Part shown: positions 34,807-43,629 of the stretch, in pieces
Layout: each line of letters opens with the position of its first letter
Numbering within the stretch: position 1 is the first letter of the stretch
From: Bacteroidales bacterium
GTDB taxonomy: Bacteria > Bacteroidota > Bacteroidia > Bacteroidales > UBA932
Assembly (NCBI GenBank): GCA_017400135.1
Contig: JAFPVJ010000020.1
Span: 1 to 64,000 of the forward strand
DNA length: 64,000 nucleotides
Direction: 5' to 3'
The notes under the pieces: generated by a model
Told to the model about the DNA's origin: nothing
Database searches by the model: none
Seen by the model: the letters and a program-made list of their open reading frames with translations, nothing else
Program-made: the position numbers and the translations under genes

Positions 34807-35850
34807 TTATTTCCAATAGGGCGCGACCTTGCTTTCCTTTGCAGGTATGCCGCCGTCGATGGAGGGCCATCCGCCGGACCAGGTCAGGCGGCTGAGCATC
34901 AGGCGCCTTCCCTTGTCTTCTTCACCGTTGACAAAGGCGTGATACAGCACCCAGTCGTCACCGTGGTCATCGGTGATAATCTGGGAACAATGCCCGGGGC
35001 TGACGAAGCCGTTGCCGGCTTTCAGGAAGAAGTCCACGCCGTGGGCGGTAACGTCCTGGCCGGCCTTGTTGACATAAGGGCCGAGGAAGTTTTTGGAACG
35101 GGCAGCTCCGAGTTTGTAATTCTCCTTATAGCCTGTCCCGCCTTCGGAGACGAAGAGATAATAATATCCGTCTTTTTTATAGATCATCGCCCCTTCCAGA
35201 CCGTAACCATCCGCCCCTGCCAGTCGCGTCTTGCTGTCCAGGGACTTGACGGCCAGGCCGTCTTCGGTGAGTTCGGTGGCCCAGATGCCGAAATACGACC
35301 CCCAGACCAGGTAGTTCCTGCCGTTGTCGCTATAGAAGCAAGGGTCGATGGAACATTGGACGCCGATCTCTCCTCCGATGAAGACCTTGCCCTTGTCAGA
35401 CCAGGGACCGGTCGGCCGGTCAGCCGTGGCGACGCCGATGCCCCACTGCCACTCGTTATTGATATCGGGGACGTAGGCGTAATACACGACATATTTATTA
35501 CCAATCTTGGCAATGTCGGGCGCCCAGAGACCGCCACCCTGTCCATTCCATTTGGGGCGGGTCGCCGCGGTGAACACTTCTCCGACCTTGCTCCAATTGA
35601 CCAGGTCTGTGGATTTGGCAATCGGCATCCCATTGTAAGCCTCATCACTGGCGACGAGGTAGAAGGTGCCGTTGTCCCGGATGACGCTGCAGTCCGGAAG
35701 ACGGAGGTTCGAGATGGGGTTGACGTAGCCGGTCTGCTGGGGATCGTCTTTTCCCGGATCGTCCCCGGGTGTCTTGGGCTCGCATCCGGCCAGGGCCGTC
35801 AGTGACAGGGAAACGAATGCGGCAAAAAGGAATGATTGATGTATTTTCAT
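34807..35850 (-). CDS. GH43-family glycosidase, lipoprotein
   Basis: A 347-residue lipoprotein (lipobox LAGC, then an acidic/Pro linker) with the five-bladed propeller of GH43. The three catalytic acids are visible: Asp in NLRLPDCSVIRDNGTF, Asp in CSIDPCFY and Glu in YGLEGAMIYKKDG. GH43 enzymes invert and mainly act on alpha-L-arabinofuranosides or beta-xylosides; the WAPDIAKIGNKYVVYYA stretch fits the arabinanase side. It is the last gene of the SusC/D run, separated by a 77-bp gap holding a terminator-like hairpin, and converges on the HTCS gene. Confidence 0.9.
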   Translation of the reverse strand: MKIHQSFLFAAFVSLSLTALAGCEPKTPGDDPGKDDPQQTGYVNPISNLRLPDCSVIRDNGTFYLVASDEAYNGMPIAKSTDLVNWSKVGEVFTAATRPKWNGQGGGLWAPDIAKIGNKYVVYYAYVPDINNEWQWGIGVATADRPTGPWSDKGKVFIGGEIGVQCSIDPCFYSDNGRNYLVWGSYFGIWATELTEDGLAVKSLDSKTRLAGADGYGLEGAMIYKKDGYYYLFVSEGGTGYKENYKLGAARSKNFLGPYVNKAGQDVTAHGVDFFLKAGNGFVSPGHCSQIITDDHGDDWVLYHAFVNGEEDKGRRLMLSRLTWSGGWPSIDGGIPAKESKVAPYWK

Positions 35851-35877
35851 GTAGTTTCAGCAGGTTGTTTTGAAAAA

Positions 35878-35905
35878 GGGATTGCCCGAAAGCCCGGGCA
35901 ATCCC
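35878..35905 (-). terminator. Strong hairpin with T run between DUF4961 and GH43
   Basis: GGGATTGCCCG (35878-35888) and CGGGCAATCCC (35895-35905) form a perfect 11-bp stem with a 6-base loop. On the minus strand the stem is followed by TTTTTC, giving an intrinsic terminator shape. It lies inside what otherwise looks like one operon, so it may end or attenuate transcription before GH43. Confidence 0.75.
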
Positions 35906-35927
35906 ATACAGTCAATACGGTTCCGGC

Positions 35928-36911
35928 TTATTCGGAAGCCTGGTAGACGTCGTAGCCGTCACCGTTTTCGCCCATGGCGGACTTGCTTCCGTCAGCGTTG
36001 GTGAACCATACCTTCATCGATTCGATCTCAGCGTTTTCGCCCACTCCGAAGTAGCTCTTGGGATAGATATACTTGAAGTAGGTCTCTTCACCGCTGCGGA
36101 CCATCTTGACTTTCTGCCCGTTCTTGACGGTACCGTCCTTGAGGGTGCAACTGCCATTGAGATACACATCATTTTCGCCGTAGAGTTCCGTTTTCTCCTC
36201 ATCGATGGCGGAAACGAACTCGATGGAGACATAGTCGCCGTAGCGGAAGGTCTGGGGCGTGGTGGAAACGAAATGGAGGATGGTGAAGTCATCGAAGCCG
36301 CTTCCTCCCGTGACCTGGATCATTTGCGTGTCGGAGATAATGTATTCACCGGCATTGGAGTCGTTGAATCCGTTGTCATCCAGACAGGTGGCAAAGGCCG
36401 TGAAGAACTTGATGTTCGACGGACCGGTCTTGAAGGAAATGGTCACATCCGCATTGGTGTCGGGATGGGTGCCGCTTCCGTCCACGTTGATGACGGTGCT
36501 GCCCCGAAGAATGATCCATTCGACGGGACCGGTGTTACCCAGGACCCCGTACTTGGACAGCATGGCCGAGGAATAGGGCATGCCGGTCGAAGGCTCGGTG
36601 TAGTCGCCCGCGAGGGTCATGGGCTCGTTCGTTACGGTAATCAGCTGGCCGCCCACCTGCAGGTTCGTGGCGGAATAGCTGGCCTGAACCGTCTCGGAGA
36701 CTTTCCAGGCCTTCGGGACTACGAACGCCAGGAGGAAACGGCCCGTACGCTCGGTCTCAGGGGTCAGGTGCACCTTGAGCTTGACCTCGATGGTGGTGTT
36801 GGCCTTGGGATCGGAGGGCCAGAGGATCTCCCGGAATTCAATGCAGGAGAATACCAGCGCGGCAGCTGCTGCCAGCGCGAAAAGGACGAAAATCCGTTTG
36901 TTCTTATTCAT
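35928..36911 (-). CDS. DUF4961-type lipoprotein (second cassette)
   Basis: A 327-residue lipoprotein (lipobox VFSC) recognisably homologous to the protein at 42080-43102: both begin CI, then EI, P, N-TIE and PET spacing, contain PKAW, and end in a YP(K/T)-YFG segment followed by FTN(A/K)DGSK. This looks like the DUF4961 family found beside SusD in Bacteroidales arabinan-type PULs; the label is from memory of that context. Two or three beta-sandwich domains are likely. Probable role: surface glycan binding. It is 12 bp after the DUF5004-like gene and is followed by a hairpin terminator. Confidence 0.65.
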   Translation of the reverse strand: MNKNKRIFVLFALAAAAALVFSCIEFREILWPSDPKANTTIEVKLKVHLTPETERTGRFLLAFVVPKAWKVSETVQASYSATNLQVGGQLITVTNEPMTLAGDYTEPSTGMPYSSAMLSKYGVLGNTGPVEWIILRGSTVINVDGSGTHPDTNADVTISFKTGPSNIKFFTAFATCLDDNGFNDSNAGEYIISDTQMIQVTGGSGFDDFTILHFVSTTPQTFRYGDYVSIEFVSAIDEEKTELYGENDVYLNGSCTLKDGTVKNGQKVKMVRSGEETYFKYIYPKSYFGVGENAEIESMKVWFTNADGSKSAMGENGDGYDVYQASE

Positions 36912-36923
36912 GGTTGTTCCTCC

Positions 36924-37412
36924 TTAATTGTTTATGCCGCTGAACATGAAACGGTAGCTGACCGTCTGGCAGTCCAGCTGGAATTCCATACAGATGACAC
37001 CCTTGCGGAAGACGGCCACGATCTGGTTGTCTGAAGTGCGCCGGATGGCGTTGGGCGAAACCGAGTTGTCGAAATAGCACTCAACCTCATCCGTAGGCAG
37101 GTTGAATCCGTATTTGTCGTGAGGGATGTTACCGTTGTTCATCTTGATGCCGCAGATCTTGCCGTTCTCGCGGCGGATCTGGAGCTCGAAGGTGTCGAAC
37201 CAGTCGAAATAGGGCTTGATGTCGATACCGTTCACGTTGACGTCGTCGATCTGGAGAGCCTTCCAGAGATAATAATGGGAGGTCTTGTTGGGCTCATAGT
37301 TCGGATCGGCGGCCGTGTCGTGAAGATTGAGGGTCTGGACACAGCCTGTGCAAAGGGCCGCGGCCAGGATCATACCCAGGAAAATATGCAGTTTGTTTCT
37401 CATATCCTTCAT
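36924..37412 (-). CDS. DUF5004-type small lipoprotein (second cassette)
   Basis: A 162-residue lipoprotein (lipobox ALCTGC). It shares with the protein at 43099-43620 the pattern PYFDWF, IP-D-YGFNLP, V-CYFD, AVF-G and LDC-SY, so the two are paralogs. The size and place next to SusD and DUF4961 fit the DUF5004 family; function unknown, probably surface glycan capture with SusD. The start overlaps the SusD stop by one base (TAATG); a second ATG three codons in also gives a good signal. Confidence 0.65.
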   Translation of the reverse strand: MKDMRNKLHIFLGMILAAALCTGCVQTLNLHDTAADPNYEPNKTSHYYLWKALQIDDVNVNGIDIKPYFDWFDTFELQIRRENGKICGIKMNNGNIPHDKYGFNLPTDEVECYFDNSVSPNAIRRTSDNQIVAVFRKGVICMEFQLDCQTVSYRFMFSGINN

Positions 37413-38932
37413 TATTTAAGGGCGAGCCTTGCGGCCACGGTGATGTCGGCGAGATTCTCGTTCAGACGCTTTTCGGAGACAGGATAGGGGAAGAGCAGGC
37501 AATCCTCGGTGAAAGGATCGGAATGCTCCTGGGGCTTGTACCCGACCATGTCTACGACGCGCTTGGTGGACGGATTGAAAATCTTGCGGGTACGCAGCAT
37601 GTCAAACCAGTTCTTGCCTTCGAAGCAGAGTTCCCAGACCCGCTCTTTGTACACATCGTCGAAGCTGATGGAAGAGGGCTTTACCATCGGGCTCCAGCGG
37701 TTGTGGACCTGGTAGTAGGCTTCGATGGCATCCGGGTCGGAACTGTTGCCTCCGGCACAGGCCGCCTCGGCCAGGACCAGCAGGATATCGGAGTAGCGCA
37801 GGAACGGGAACTGGACATCGCTCTGGTTGCTGCTGAGATAGTCGGCATCGAAGTACTTGTAGATGAACGGCTGAGGGAACTCGGCCGTGCCTCCGTCCAG
37901 CGTTTTGTAGGAGGTGTAATACCAACCCTTCTCCTGGGCGCGCTTGTCGCCGTCAATATAGCTGTTGATGAAGGTCTGGCTCGGCACGATGGCTCCGCCG
38001 AACGCCTGGTTCTCGGCAATCTGCTCACTGTCCCATCCCGCATAATAGGGAAGGAAAAGCGTAGGCATGCCGGAGTTCGCGCTGCCCTTGCTGTACTGGA
38101 TCGCGTAGATGGCTTCCTCCTTGTTGCGTTTGGCGGAGTTGGCCAGATCGTGGACATCCTTGTACAGGGAGAAAGCACCGCTGTTCTTGACCTCCTTGGC
38201 CTTGGCCAGGGCCTGGGCGTAGTGTTCCGTCTGCTGGAGGGGATATCCCGCCATGGCGAGATGGACCTTGGCCAGGAGCGCCTTGACGGCTCCGAGACCC
38301 ACATGGCCGTTGCCGGGGTTCCAAACTGTGAGGAGTTGCTCCGCTTCGGTGAGGTCGGCCAGGATCTGCTCGTACACGCCGCTGATGGGCGTCAGTTCGG
38401 TCACGATGTCGGACTTGGCCTTGACGGGCTCGAGGGGCATCGGGACAGGACCGTAGAGCTGGACCAGGAAGAAATAAGCGTAGGCGCGGATGAAATGTGC
38501 TTCGCCGAGGAAACGGTTCTTGACCTCGGAGGCGACACTCGCAGTCGAAGCCTCAATGCCTTTCAGGGCGTAGTTGGCCCGGCTGATGGCGGTATACATA
38601 CCCACCCAGTTGTTCTGGAGCAAGCCGTTGTCGTCCGACAGGGGAAGGTTGTAACCGAGCGTGCGGGAATCGTACGCATGGTTGCGCTTGTGGTATCCGG
38701 TGAGGGTCTCCAGCATGATGAAGGTCGTATGGTTCGGGGCCACGAGACCGTCCATGTAGGCTGAGTTCACGGGAGGATACATGCCGTTGACGGCATCTTG
38801 CATCTGCGCTTCGGACACATAGTAGTTCTCCGGAGAGAGGAAAGTCTTGGGATCCTCCGTCAGGAATTTCGTACAGCCGGCGAAGAACAGGGTCGCCGCC
38901 ATTCCAAGTATGATGTAAGATATCTTTTTCAT
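37412..38932 (-). CDS. SusD/RagB-type surface glycan-binding lipoprotein (second cassette)
   Basis: A 506-residue SusD-like lipoprotein (lipobox FFAGC; start at the third codon of the frame). N-terminal TKFLTEDPKTFLSPENYY, the TPR-like helices (RFLGEAHFIRAYAYFFLVQLYGPVP) and the C-terminal RYSDILLVLAEAACAGG and ERVWELCFEGKNWFDMLRTRK are standard RagB/SusD signatures. It caps the SusC channel at 38939-42043 and delivers oligosaccharide. It pairs with that SusC gene across a gap of a few bases. Confidence 0.96.
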   Translation of the reverse strand: MKKISYIILGMAATLFFAGCTKFLTEDPKTFLSPENYYVSEAQMQDAVNGMYPPVNSAYMDGLVAPNHTTFIMLETLTGYHKRNHAYDSRTLGYNLPLSDDNGLLQNNWVGMYTAISRANYALKGIEASTASVASEVKNRFLGEAHFIRAYAYFFLVQLYGPVPMPLEPVKAKSDIVTELTPISGVYEQILADLTEAEQLLTVWNPGNGHVGLGAVKALLAKVHLAMAGYPLQQTEHYAQALAKAKEVKNSGAFSLYKDVHDLANSAKRNKEEAIYAIQYSKGSANSGMPTLFLPYYAGWDSEQIAENQAFGGAIVPSQTFINSYIDGDKRAQEKGWYYTSYKTLDGGTAEFPQPFIYKYFDADYLSSNQSDVQFPFLRYSDILLVLAEAACAGGNSSDPDAIEAYYQVHNRWSPMVKPSSISFDDVYKERVWELCFEGKNWFDMLRTRKIFNPSTKRVVDMVGYKPQEHSDPFTEDCLLFPYPVSEKRLNENLADITVAARLALK

Positions 38933-38938
38933 AAGCAC

Positions 38939-41900
38939 TTAGAATGTAATTTTGATGTTACCCGTGATCGTGGTCGGCTTCGGATAGGCCAGCCAGTCGT
39001 AACTGATCTGGTCGTTGCCGGTACCCCAGCCCACTTCGGGATCGAATCCGGAATACTTGGTCCAGAGGAACGGATTCTCGATGCTGGCACCCAGGATCAG
39101 TCCCTTGATACCCTTGACTTTCTTCAAGAGATCACGCTTGAAATCATAGGAGAGGAGGATGTTGCGTACGCGGACGAAGTCACCCTTTTCCAGGAAGAAC
39201 GTACCCATGCTGCCGTTGCCGAAGTAAGAGTCTGTCGGGAGGCGGAGCTGGGCCAGCGTCGTGTTCTGGTGGTCAGGCGTCCAGGCTGCGTCGAGCAAAC
39301 CCGTGAGGGAGTTGGTGTAGATCGCCTGGCCCACATAGAGGCTCTGGGCGATGTTGGAGACGTAGAATCCCCACGCGGCACCGATATCTACCATCAGGCT
39401 GAGGCCGCCCCAGTTGAAAGTGTTCACCACGGAGATCTCACCCTTCGGGGTCGCCGAACCGACATACTGCGTATCGCCGTCATCGTACTCGCCGTTCTTG
39501 TTGACGTCTTCCAACTTGTAGTCACCCGGCGAGCGGCCGTAGACCGCCGCCTCGGCGGCTTCTTCCGTACTCCAGGTGCCGAGGAGCTTCTTCATGCCCC
39601 AACGCATGTAGGGCTTGCCCTCCTCGACCACGCCACCGTGGGTGGACAGGGAGCCGTAGAGCTTGTCGACGATACATTCGTTGGTGGAATAGATGAAGTC
39701 CAGGTCCCAGGCAAAATTGCGCGTCGCAATCGGATGAGTGTTGAGCGTGAGCTCGAAACCGGTGTTGCGCAGGGCGCCCAGGTTGGAGGTGATGGAACCG
39801 AAACCGGAAGTCCAGGGGATGGACTCATTGAAAAGCAAGTCGAGCGAACGCTTGATGTAGAAGTCGGCGATGAGCTGGATCCTGTCATTGAACAGGGCCA
39901 GGTCGAGGCCGGCGTCGAACTGCCGGGTGGTCTCCCACATGAGGTCGGCGTTGCCGAGCGTGCCGATCCAGGACTGCGAAACCTTCTGGTCATTCATGAC
40001 CATCGTACCGCTGTCCACGTGTGAAAGGGTGACATAATTGCCGATGGCGGCATTACCCACCTCACCGTAGCTCACGCGGAATTTCAACTGGTTGACGACA
40101 TCCTTGATGGCGAACCAAGGCTCTTCGGAAACAACCCAGCCTGCGGAAACCGAAGGGAAGAAACCATACTTGTGGTTGGCGCCGAAGTTGGAGGCGCCGT
40201 CCACGCGCATCGTCAGTCCCAGCATGTAGCGGCCCATCCAGTTCTGGTTGGTCCGGAAGTAATACGAGTTCATCGTATTCTTGCTGTAGCCTGATGAAGG
40301 CATGACCTTGTTGGCCTGGTCCTTGTCACCAGCACCTAGGTTGTAATATTCGAAGAGGTCGGAGGACATCAGTTTGGCACCCGTGTAACTGTTCTCGGAC
40401 TCATTGTAATACCAGGAGGCACCGAGGGTGAAGTTGGACTTCAGGCGGTCGCCGAAAAACAGGTGGTCGTAGGTGAAGTAGTCTTCATTGGACCAGTGCG
40501 TGGACTGGCTGTTGGAGATATAAGCCTGGGTACCGCTGTCCGCCTTGGACCAGTCGGACATGCCGGCGATACGGAAATCCGTACTCTTGTTGTTCCGGCT
40601 TTGGTAATTGCCCTTCACCGTGAAGGTCAGACCTTCTGCCAGATGGAAGTCCAGTCCCAGGTTGCCCAGGAAGTAGTTGCGGTGGTTGATGTTTTTCCAC
40701 GCGGTGAGCTGGTGGATCGGGTTGGAAGCCACCTCGGAGAGCGGATAGTCCTGCTTGGCGCCCCATGTGCCGTCGGGATACTTCACGGGGACGACCGGCG
40801 GCATCTCGTAGGAGTTACGGATGGCGCCCTGCATCATCGTGCCTTCCTGGTCGGCCGAGTTGTCCTCGGTCCGGGAGTAAGCGATCATACCGCTCAGGTC
40901 CAGCCATTCCTTGACTTTCGTGGTGGCGTTGATGGTGCCGCTGAGACGGGTCCCGTAGGTCGTCTTGACGATACCCTGGACGTCCTGCCAGCCGATGTTG
41001 GCATAGACGGAGGACTTGTCGCTGCTCTGGGTAAAGGAAACATTGTGGTCCTGGGTGATGGCCTTGCGTGTGACCTCACCCCACCAGTCCGTGTCGTAGA
41101 GGGGGGTGGCAATCAGCAGGCCGTTGGCGTCGCGGACATAGTTGCCGGAGGCATCCTTCTCATAGCTGAAGAGGCTTTCGATGGGATTGACGAGGTGAGG
41201 CATGGTCTGGCCGCTGTAGCCGTAGGCCAGTTTCTGCATCTGGAGATACTCGTCAGATCCCATCAGGGCGAGCTTGCGGGAGAGATAACCCACACCGAGC
41301 TTGCCGTCGTATGTGATGGAACCCGCGCCGGAGCCCTTACCGCTCTTGGTCGTGATCAGGACGACACCGTTCGCACCTTTGGCACCGTACATGGCTGCCG
41401 ATGCTGCATCCTTCAAGACGGATACCGACTCGATGTCGTTGGAGTTGATCATGTCGGGATTGACATCCACGGCACCGTCCACCACATACAGGGGATTGGT
41501 GCTGATGCCGATGGAGCCGATACCACGGACGCGGATCGCGGTGTTACCGCCTGGACGTCCGGAGGTGGACATAATCTGTACGCCGGCCATCTTACCGGCC
41601 ATGTTCTGGAGGACGTTGAGGCCGGTGGCCCTTTCGGTAAGGGCTTCACCGTCGACCTGGGCGACGGACGCGGTCAGCTCGCGCTTGATCATCGTACCGT
41701 AACCCACCACGACCGTCTCGTCGAGCATCGTGGTATCCTCTGCCATGCTGACCTCAAAGCGGGTCCGGTTCCCGATCGGGATTTCCTGGTCCACCATTCC
41801 CAGCATCTGGAACACCAGGGCGGGGGAGGTGGAAGCTGCCTTGAGGGTGAAGTTGCCGTCGGCGTCGGTGATGGTGGCGTTTGATGTCCCTTTTTCCAGG

Positions 41901-42043
41901 ACGTACACGCCCGGCAGCGGGCTTCCGTTCTCAGAGGTGACGCGTCCGGTCAGCACGTTCTGGGCGGACATCGTCACCGCGAAAGCGAGAAGCATCGCGA
42001 CGACCACGGCACATTTTCTCAATATCTGATTCATGTTATTCAT
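38939..42043 (-). CDS. SusC/RagA-type TonB-dependent transporter (second cassette)
   Basis: A 1034-residue outer-membrane transporter. After the signal comes a carboxypeptidase-regulatory-like domain (LTGRVTSENGSPLPGVYVLEKG style), a plug domain with the family motifs IRVRGIGSIG, NPLYVVDGAV, IESVSVLKDAASAAMYGAKG and ANGVVLITTKSG, then a 22-strand barrel ending in a terminal Phe. No STN domain is present, so it should use the standard TonB route rather than a sigma/anti-sigma link. It imports oligosaccharides with its SusD. It begins 36 bp after the first cassette's DUF4961 gene without an obvious promoter. Confidence 0.97.
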   Translation of the reverse strand: MNNMNQILRKCAVVVAMLLAFAVTMSAQNVLTGRVTSENGSPLPGVYVLEKGTSNATITDADGNFTLKAASTSPALVFQMLGMVDQEIPIGNRTRFEVSMAEDTTMLDETVVVGYGTMIKRELTASVAQVDGEALTERATGLNVLQNMAGKMAGVQIMSTSGRPGGNTAIRVRGIGSIGISTNPLYVVDGAVDVNPDMINSNDIESVSVLKDAASAAMYGAKGANGVVLITTKSGKGSGAGSITYDGKLGVGYLSRKLALMGSDEYLQMQKLAYGYSGQTMPHLVNPIESLFSYEKDASGNYVRDANGLLIATPLYDTDWWGEVTRKAITQDHNVSFTQSSDKSSVYANIGWQDVQGIVKTTYGTRLSGTINATTKVKEWLDLSGMIAYSRTEDNSADQEGTMMQGAIRNSYEMPPVVPVKYPDGTWGAKQDYPLSEVASNPIHQLTAWKNINHRNYFLGNLGLDFHLAEGLTFTVKGNYQSRNNKSTDFRIAGMSDWSKADSGTQAYISNSQSTHWSNEDYFTYDHLFFGDRLKSNFTLGASWYYNESENSYTGAKLMSSDLFEYYNLGAGDKDQANKVMPSSGYSKNTMNSYYFRTNQNWMGRYMLGLTMRVDGASNFGANHKYGFFPSVSAGWVVSEEPWFAIKDVVNQLKFRVSYGEVGNAAIGNYVTLSHVDSGTMVMNDQKVSQSWIGTLGNADLMWETTRQFDAGLDLALFNDRIQLIADFYIKRSLDLLFNESIPWTSGFGSITSNLGALRNTGFELTLNTHPIATRNFAWDLDFIYSTNECIVDKLYGSLSTHGGVVEEGKPYMRWGMKKLLGTWSTEEAAEAAVYGRSPGDYKLEDVNKNGEYDDGDTQYVGSATPKGEISVVNTFNWGGLSLMVDIGAAWGFYVSNIAQSLYVGQAIYTNSLTGLLDAAWTPDHQNTTLAQLRLPTDSYFGNGSMGTFFLEKGDFVRVRNILLSYDFKRDLLKKVKGIKGLILGASIENPFLWTKYSGFDPEVGWGTGNDQISYDWLAYPKPTTITGNIKITF

Positions 42044-42079
42044 GCTTGATTCTGTTTAGATGTGTCTGAGTACCGAAGG

Positions 42080-43102
42080 CTACTTGGCTTTCTGTCTGAA
42101 TTGGAATCCATACTCGAAGTCATTGCTGGTCACCACCTTGCTTCCATCCTTGTTGGTGAAATAGAAGTAAAGGTCCTTGAGTTTCGTCTTGTTGGACAGA
42201 CCGAAATAGTGGGTCGGGAAGATCCATTTCTGGTATGTCTTCTCGTCCAGGCGGGTCATCTTGGTGAAGGCGTCGCGCCGCTCGATCTTGACCTCGGTAC
42301 CGTCCTCAAGAATGGCAGTGCCGTTCATATAGATATCGGTTTCGCCGTAGAGAGCAGTCTGGACACCGCCGGCCTCGGATGCGAAGTTGACGGCAAAGAA
42401 GTCGCCGTATCTCCAGACATCGGGTGTCGTGGAGGTCAGGGGATACTCCAGATAATTGACAGAGCCGTCTCCGACGACCACATCGCAGACGGTCAGGTTG
42501 TCCTTGAATCCGGCGTTCTCCCATCCTTCCTTGGCGCCGACGAACTCGAAAGCCATCTTGCATTTGATGGGCTCGTCACCGATCTTCAACTTGATCTTGA
42601 CGTCCACTTCGACATAGCTCGGGCGCTTGTCGCTGACCTGGACTTCGGTGGTTCCGTTCTTGAAGACGACCCATTCGACGTCGCCGCCGACATTACCCAT
42701 GTCGCCGTTCTTGGCGTAATAGGCAGCGGACCAGGACATCCCTTTGTACTGGAGGTCTTCCGCATCCGTACATTTGGGTATCTCCTCGCCGGAAATGACG
42801 ACCATCTTTTCATCCTTGAGATCGGCGACGCCGTACATGCTCTGAAGATTCGTCGTGGTCATGGTCAGCTCGGCCGTGTTGGCAATGTCCCAGGCCTTGG
42901 GGGCCAGGATGGCCAGTGCCAGTCCTTCCGGGCCATAATCGGTCTCGGGCTTGACCTGTCCCTTGACGTGGATCTCAATGGTACTGTTGGTCTCGATCTT
43001 GTTGGGAATGATGATTTCCGTCAGCTTGATGCAACCTGCCACGAAGAGCGCCGTAGCGATGATGGCAGGGACGATCCATTTGATATTCTTTTTCATACTC
43101 AT
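42080..43102 (-). CDS. DUF4961-type lipoprotein (first cassette)
   Basis: A 340-residue lipoprotein (lipobox FVAGC) paralogous to the protein at 35928-36911 over its full length, with the same CI...EI...P...N-TIE opening and the YFGLSNKTKLKDLYFYFTN ending. Beta-rich, probably surface-exposed and glycan-binding, with a DUF4961-like assignment by context. Its ATG overlaps the stop of the DUF5004-like gene by 4 bases, so the two are translated together. Confidence 0.65.
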   Translation of the reverse strand: MSMKKNIKWIVPAIIATALFVAGCIKLTEIIIPNKIETNSTIEIHVKGQVKPETDYGPEGLALAILAPKAWDIANTAELTMTTTNLQSMYGVADLKDEKMVVISGEEIPKCTDAEDLQYKGMSWSAAYYAKNGDMGNVGGDVEWVVFKNGTTEVQVSDKRPSYVEVDVKIKLKIGDEPIKCKMAFEFVGAKEGWENAGFKDNLTVCDVVVGDGSVNYLEYPLTSTTPDVWRYGDFFAVNFASEAGGVQTALYGETDIYMNGTAILEDGTEVKIERRDAFTKMTRLDEKTYQKWIFPTHYFGLSNKTKLKDLYFYFTNKDGSKVVTSNDFEYGFQFRQKAK

Positions 43103-43620
43103 TTCTCCCTGTTAGTTTCAATGGTGCTGAAGGTCATCTTGTAGCTCAATTCCTCGCAGTCGAGGATGAAGGGGAAGACGAACTCACCACTCTGGAACAC
43201 GGCGATGGTCTCGCCGGTCGAGAGTTTGAGGGCGTGCGGCACGGCCACCTCGTCATATACGCAGGCGACCTTGCCGGACGGAAGCGTGAAACCGTACTGG
43301 TCGCACGGGATCTCGCCGTTGGTGATTTCGAGGAAGGAGATCTTGCCGCCGACCACATAGAGTTTCAGGGCGAATCCTCCGAAGAAGTCGTAATAGGGGA
43401 TCAGGTTCGTGCCCGAAGGATTCTTGGGGCTATATTGCATGAACTCCCTGAGTCCGTAGGTAAACTCATAGTCGGTATCTATGCCGTTGGACCGGAAGGA
43501 TTCTTCCGACGGGGCGACTTCCTGACCGACGCGCAAGGCGGTGATGTCGCAGGAGTTCGTCACGAACAGGAACGGCAGGAGGACCAAAAGTGATATGATA
43601 GATTTTCTCATAACGTTCAT
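43099..43620 (-). CDS. DUF5004-type small lipoprotein (first cassette)
   Basis: A 173-residue lipoprotein (FVTNSCD). It aligns with the second-cassette paralog at PYYDFFGGF, IPCDQYGFTLP, VACVYDE, IAVFQSGEF and LDCEELSYKMTF. No catalytic signature is visible, and a role in glycan binding with SusD is inferred from position only. It lies 9 bp after SusD and overlaps the DUF4961-like gene by 4 bases. The first ATG (NVMRK context) and one three codons later are both possible starts. Confidence 0.65.
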   Translation of the reverse strand: MNVMRKSIISLLVLLPFLFVTNSCDITALRVGQEVAPSEESFRSNGIDTDYEFTYGLREFMQYSPKNPSGTNLIPYYDFFGGFALKLYVVGGKISFLEITNGEIPCDQYGFTLPSGKVACVYDEVAVPHALKLSTGETIAVFQSGEFVFPFILDCEELSYKMTFSTIETNREK

Positions 43621-43629
43621 CCTGTTAAG

